Assembly (NCBI RefSeq): GCF_900114465.1
Contig: NZ_FOTD01000008.1
Coordinates: forward strand, 1 to 64,000
Reading direction: 5' to 3'
DNA: 64,000 nt
Source: Trichococcus palustris
GTDB lineage: Bacteria > Bacillota > Bacilli > Lactobacillales > Aerococcaceae
In this document: one piece after another, positions 61,008 to 64,000 of the stretch
How the letters are laid out: every line of letters begins with the position of its first letter
Position numbering within the stretch: the first letter of the stretch is position 1
Translations under genes and position numbers: made by a program
Notes under the pieces: generated by a model
Seen by the model: the letters and a program-made list of their open reading frames with translations, nothing else
Told to the model about the DNA's origin: nothing
Database searches by the model: none

Positions 61008-61856
61008 ATGGATTTTACAAAGATGCATGGAATAGGCAACGACTATGTTTATGTGAATGATTTGGATGAAAAAATCAGCGATCCAGCGGCCGTAGCTAAA
61101 TTTGTAAGTGATCGCCATTTTGGCATTGGGTCTGACGGCTTGATTTTGATCCGTCCCTCCGATAAAGCAGACTTTATGATGCGGATGTACAATGCGGATG
61201 GTTCGGAAGGCGCGATGTGCGGAAACGGCATCCGTTGTTTCTCAAAATTCGTTTACGACAAAGGGCTGACGGATAAGCTGACGCTGACAGTCGAGACAAA
61301 AAGCGGCATCAAGACCATTGAATTGAAAAAAGAGGGCAACGAAATCATAGGTGCCCGTGTTGATATGGGGATGCCCATCTTAAAAACGAAAGAAATCCCG
61401 ATGATCTGGCCCACGGAAGAATGCATCAACCAACCGTTGGAAGTGAATGGGCAAATCTACCAAGTGACGGCTGTTTCGATGGGGAACCCGCATATCGTCA
61501 CTTTTGTCGATGACACCAAAGGAATCGCGATCGAAAAAATCGGACCGTTCTTCGAACATCACGAAGTCTTTCCGCAACGGGTAAATACGGAATTTATCCG
61601 CATCATCGATGAAGAAACCATTGAGATGCGCGTGTGGGAAAGAGGTTCCGGCGAAACGTTGGCTTGCGGAACGGGTGCTTGTGCGGCTGCAGTCGCCGCC
61701 CATCTGAATGGCCATGCCGGCAGAAAAGTGACCGTGAAGCTGCTGGGTGGGGATTTATTGGTGGAATGGGATGAAGAAACGGGAATGGTTTATCTATCCG
61801 GACCCGCCACGACAGTGTTTGAAGGAACGATACATATTGAAGGAGTGATTGTATAA
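61008..61856 (+). CDS. dapF: Diaminopimelate epimerase
   Basis: DapF interconverts LL- and meso-diaminopimelate for lysine and cell-wall synthesis. Both catalytic cysteines are present: C71 in GAMCGNGIRC and C220 in LACGTGACAAA. 282 residues, beginning MDFTKMHGIGNDYVYV. RBS AGAGGGG. A TATAAT at about 60961 is a likely -10. The dapL start codon follows its stop directly. Confidence 0.95.
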   Translation: MDFTKMHGIGNDYVYVNDLDEKISDPAAVAKFVSDRHFGIGSDGLILIRPSDKADFMMRMYNADGSEGAMCGNGIRCFSKFVYDKGLTDKLTLTVETKSGIKTIELKKEGNEIIGARVDMGMPILKTKEIPMIWPTEECINQPLEVNGQIYQVTAVSMGNPHIVTFVDDTKGIAIEKIGPFFEHHEVFPQRVNTEFIRIIDEETIEMRVWERGSGETLACGTGACAAAVAAHLNGHAGRKVTVKLLGGDLLVEWDEETGMVYLSGPATTVFEGTIHIEGVIV

Positions 61857-63068
61857 ATGGTTACAGTAAATCATGATTATTTAGACTTACAAGGGAGTTA
61901 TCTGTTTTCTACCATCGCAAAAAAGGTGGCAGCTTATCAAACGGAGCATCCAGAAGCGAAGATTATCCGGATGGGGATCGGCGATGTGACGCAACCCTTG
62001 GTACCGGCTGTCATAGAGGCATTGCATAAAGCGGTGGATGAACAATCCAGCATGGAAACGTTCCATGGGTACGCACCTGATTTGGGTTATACCTTTTTAC
62101 GCGAAAAAATCGTTGCGCATGATTACGAAGCGAGAGGCGCACATGTCGAATTGGATGAAGTTTTCATTTCGGATGGAGCAAAAGGCGATGTGGCGAATAT
62201 CCAAGAAATCTTCGGACGGGACAACAAAGTTGCCGTCGGCGATCCTGTCTACCCTGTCTACGTGGACAGCAACGTCATGAGCGGACGTACCGGCACCTAC
62301 AATGCCGAAACGGAAACGTGGAGCGACCTTACCTATCTGTCGGCGACGAGCGAAAATGATTTTATCCCTTCTTTACCGACAACACATGTCGATTTGATCT
62401 ACTTGTGCTATCCGAACAACCCAACCGGGACTACTTTGACGAAGGAAGCCCTGCAGGAATGGGTTGACTACGCGAACAAAGAGGATGCAGTCATCATCTA
62501 TGATTCGGCCTATGAAGCCTTCATCACGGAAGAAGAGATCCCGCATTCCATTTATGAGATCGAAGGGGCCAGAACATGCGCCATCGAAGTCAGAAGCTTT
62601 TCGAAGACCGCCGGGTTCACCGGTCTGCGTCTGGGTTACATGGTTGTTCCGAAAGAATTGGTACGTGAAGGGGTTGCCTTGCGGGATCTATGGGCAAGAC
62701 GCCACGGCACAAAATTCAACGGCGCCCCTTACATCGTTTCCCGTGCCGGGGAAGCCGTTTACTCGGAAGAAGGCAAAAAACAAGTGAAAGAGCAAATCGC
62801 TTACTACTTGCGCAATGCAAAAACCATCCGGGAATACTTGACGGAGGCTGGGTACGAAGTGTTCGGCGGGGTAAACGCTCCTTATGTATGGGCTAAAACG
62901 CCGAAAGGGATGACGTCATGGGCATTCTTCGATTTCCTTTTGGAAGAAAAGAACATCGTCGTGACACCTGGTTCCGGTTTTGGGCCAAGCGGCGAAGGCT
63001 ATGTCCGCTTCTCGGCATTCGGAAACTATGAATCCGTACAGGAAGCAATGCAACGCATCACAAAATAG
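61857..63068 (+). CDS. dapL: LL-diaminopimelate aminotransferase
   Basis: DapL converts tetrahydrodipicolinate directly to LL-diaminopimelate, bypassing acylated intermediates. The 403-residue fold-type-I aminotransferase shows the DapL-typical VGDPVYPVYVDSNVM, CYPNNPTGT and the PLP lysine K250 in RSFSKTAGFTGLRLGY. It abuts dapF with no gap, so its product feeds the neighbouring epimerase. DapL is better known from plants, Chlamydia and some anaerobes. A general aminotransferase is the alternative, but context is strong. Confidence 0.9.
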   Translation: MVTVNHDYLDLQGSYLFSTIAKKVAAYQTEHPEAKIIRMGIGDVTQPLVPAVIEALHKAVDEQSSMETFHGYAPDLGYTFLREKIVAHDYEARGAHVELDEVFISDGAKGDVANIQEIFGRDNKVAVGDPVYPVYVDSNVMSGRTGTYNAETETWSDLTYLSATSENDFIPSLPTTHVDLIYLCYPNNPTGTTLTKEALQEWVDYANKEDAVIIYDSAYEAFITEEEIPHSIYEIEGARTCAIEVRSFSKTAGFTGLRLGYMVVPKELVREGVALRDLWARRHGTKFNGAPYIVSRAGEAVYSEEGKKQVKEQIAYYLRNAKTIREYLTEAGYEVFGGVNAPYVWAKTPKGMTSWAFFDFLLEEKNIVVTPGSGFGPSGEGYVRFSAFGNYESVQEAMQRITK

Positions 63069-63073
63069 CAGAA

Positions 63074-63124
63074 CAGGACTTGAAGCAGCTCGGCGCTTGC
63101 CGGGCAATCTTCAAGTCTTTTTTT
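63074..63124 (+). terminator. Terminator after dapL
   Basis: ACTTGAAG pairs with CTTCAAGT, with inner CGGC/GCCG, followed by seven T. Confidence 0.8.
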
Positions 63125-63157
63125 GACGACTAGGAAACTATAAAATATATATAAGAA

Positions 63158-63546
63158 GCGTATCATTGCAAGTGTTTCACAGGTTCCTAATCTGTTTCAC
63201 GCCATCAAATGATGTCCAGCGGTCCAAGCCTGCCTCTCGGAAATGAAAGATGAAGGAACCTCTGGGCTCTATGAGCCAAGACATACTGTTCGACAAGGCA
63301 TGAGTTCTTGCCATCTTCGCTATCTAAAGAAGCTTCAAAGAAGCACCTCAGACGTCGCACTGTGACGTTTGAGTACCTGGCCGGCACGGTCACGGTGATT
63401 GAATTTAGAAATCTCTCAGCAATTGCGCTCTGCGATGCTCAAATGCACAGTAGTCTTAGGAATTCATTCCTTAGACTACCAGTGCAAGGAGCGTTGCTTC
63501 CTTATTATTTCTGTCGAGGCATAGCGGGCTTGTCCCGCTTTTCTTG
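63158..63546 (+). ncRNA. Candidate structured non-coding RNA, about 390 nt, unknown class
   Basis: A promoter TTGACG (63123-63128), 17 bases, TATATA (63146-63151) starts it and a hairpin AGCGGG-CTTGT-CCCGCT plus TTTCTT (63523-63546) ends it. In between there is no gene with an RBS, but many stems: CCAGCGG/CCTCTGG (63217, 63259), GGCTC-TAT-GAGCC (63265-63277), GGCA/TGCC (63297-63312), CACTGTGAC/GTCACGGTG (63359, 63389), and a long rod AGCAA..GCGCTC/GAGCG.TTGCT enclosing TGCAC/GTGCA and TAGTCT.AGGAAT/ATTCCT.AGACTA (63418-63499). It lacks RNase P, tmRNA and SRP signature sequences that I know. Confidence 0.6.
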
Positions 63547-63655
63547 TTCCATCGTCCGGCAAACGCCAAATCTTTTCAGCTATCCCTAGGTTCTTTCCAA
63601 AAGAAAACGTATAATGGGGAGTGAAGAATCTATCTTTTTTTAAGGAGGGATTACA

Positions 63656-64000
63656 ATGGAAGCAATCGTAATAGAGGGCTTGACGAAAAAATACAAAAAG
63701 AATGTTGCCTTGGATAATATCAATCTTACTGTCGGACAAGGTGAAATATTTGGTTTCATCGGACCGAATGGTGCGGGTAAATCAACAACGATTAAATGTC
63801 TGCTTGATTTCATCAAACCGACGAAGGGAATCGCCGAAATTTATGGTTTGGATGCCCAGAAGGATTCCGAAAGTTTGAAGCGCATCATCGGCTATGTGCC
63901 AAGCGATGTGCACTATTACAACAATGTGACCGTCGAAGAGATTTTGAAAATGACCGGGAAGTTCCATGGCATCCATAATCTGAAAGAGATGATGGCCTAT
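63656..64000 (+). CDS. ABC transporter ATP-binding protein (cut by window end)
   Basis: 115 codons of an ABC ATPase run to the window edge. The Walker A is GPNGAGKST and the Q-loop region reads IIGYVPSDVHYYNNVTVEE. It resembles the BcrA/CcmA-type ATPases of ABC-2 exporters (for example antibiotic or peptide export); a permease gene would be expected downstream. RBS AAGGAGG before the ATG; a TATAAT lies at 63610-63615. Signature and Walker B motifs are outside the window. Confidence 0.9.
   Translation, partial: MEAIVIEGLTKKYKKNVALDNINLTVGQGEIFGFIGPNGAGKSTTIKCLLDFIKPTKGIAEIYGLDAQKDSESLKRIIGYVPSDVHYYNNVTVEEILKMTGKFHGIHNLKEMMAY

Noticed and set aside
63158-63546. Identification of the 63-kb RNA as RNase P RNA or tmRNA
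   Set aside because: The RNase P core GAGGAAAGTCC and tmRNA tRNA-like ends are missing.
63308-63589. 93-codon frame across the candidate RNA
   Set aside because: It crosses the terminator hairpin, lacks an RBS and has no recognisable protein; the stems explain the sequence better.

Overview
The window is a bacterial chromosome segment carrying the replication origin. The order rpmH, oriC, dnaA, dnaN, yaaA, recF, gyrB, gyrA, rpsF, ssb, rpsR, then gdpP, rplI, dnaB, purA is typical of low-GC Gram-positive bacteria. Strong AGGAGG ribosome binding sites, a T-box leader, an FMN riboswitch, GlnR control of glutamine synthetase, a PTS trehalose system and a cleavable-lipoprotein YidC all point to Firmicutes, most likely Lactobacillales. 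The moderate GC content and gene set resemble Carnobacteriaceae such as Trichococcus; that genus assignment is inference.

Layout. 1-390: end of an IS1182-type transposase. 359-6199: a GerMN lipoprotein, a trehalose operon (treP, treA) with operator and catabolite site, and a YhdH-type oxidoreductase. 6365-8845 (minus): jag, yidC, rnpA, rpmH. 8850-10919: bipartite oriC around dnaA, with DnaA boxes on both sides and a DnaA-trio unwinding element before dnaN. 10920-19877 (plus): dnaN, yaaA, recF, gyrB, gyrA, rpsF, ssb, rpsR. 19919-24221: a 4.3-kb gene desert with two dead tnpB copies, a second DnaA-box cluster, a large inverted repeat and four parS sites (a fifth lies between rpsF and ssb). 24222-29748: gdpP, rplI, dnaB, purA. 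29939-30011: tRNA-Lys(CTT).

30 kb onward is metabolic. 32182-36658 (minus) is an FMN-riboswitch-controlled riboflavin operon, ribD-ribE-ribBA-ribH plus a HAD phosphatase that may supply the pathway's dephosphorylation step. 37117-46091 (plus) is arginine synthesis: argF, then an arginine-type T-box, then argC-argJ-argB-argD-carB without carA. 46307-53661 holds an FAH-family enzyme, an ACT/PFL pair, a TetR/MFS pair, an amino-acid permease and a CDF metal transporter. 53946-54814 is a truncated TnpB with an apparently intact omega-RNA region abutting a beheaded nitroreductase gene. 54923-63068 holds an amidase, kup, glnR-glnA and dapF-dapL. 63123-63546 appears to be an unannotated structured RNA with its own promoter and terminator, followed by the start of an ABC transporter gene.

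A dispersed, hairpin-forming intergenic repeat of about 120 bp occurs at the 3' ends of at least four transcription units. The least expected features are the parS sites embedded in long, individually different palindromes, the second DnaA-box cluster and the 63-kb RNA.
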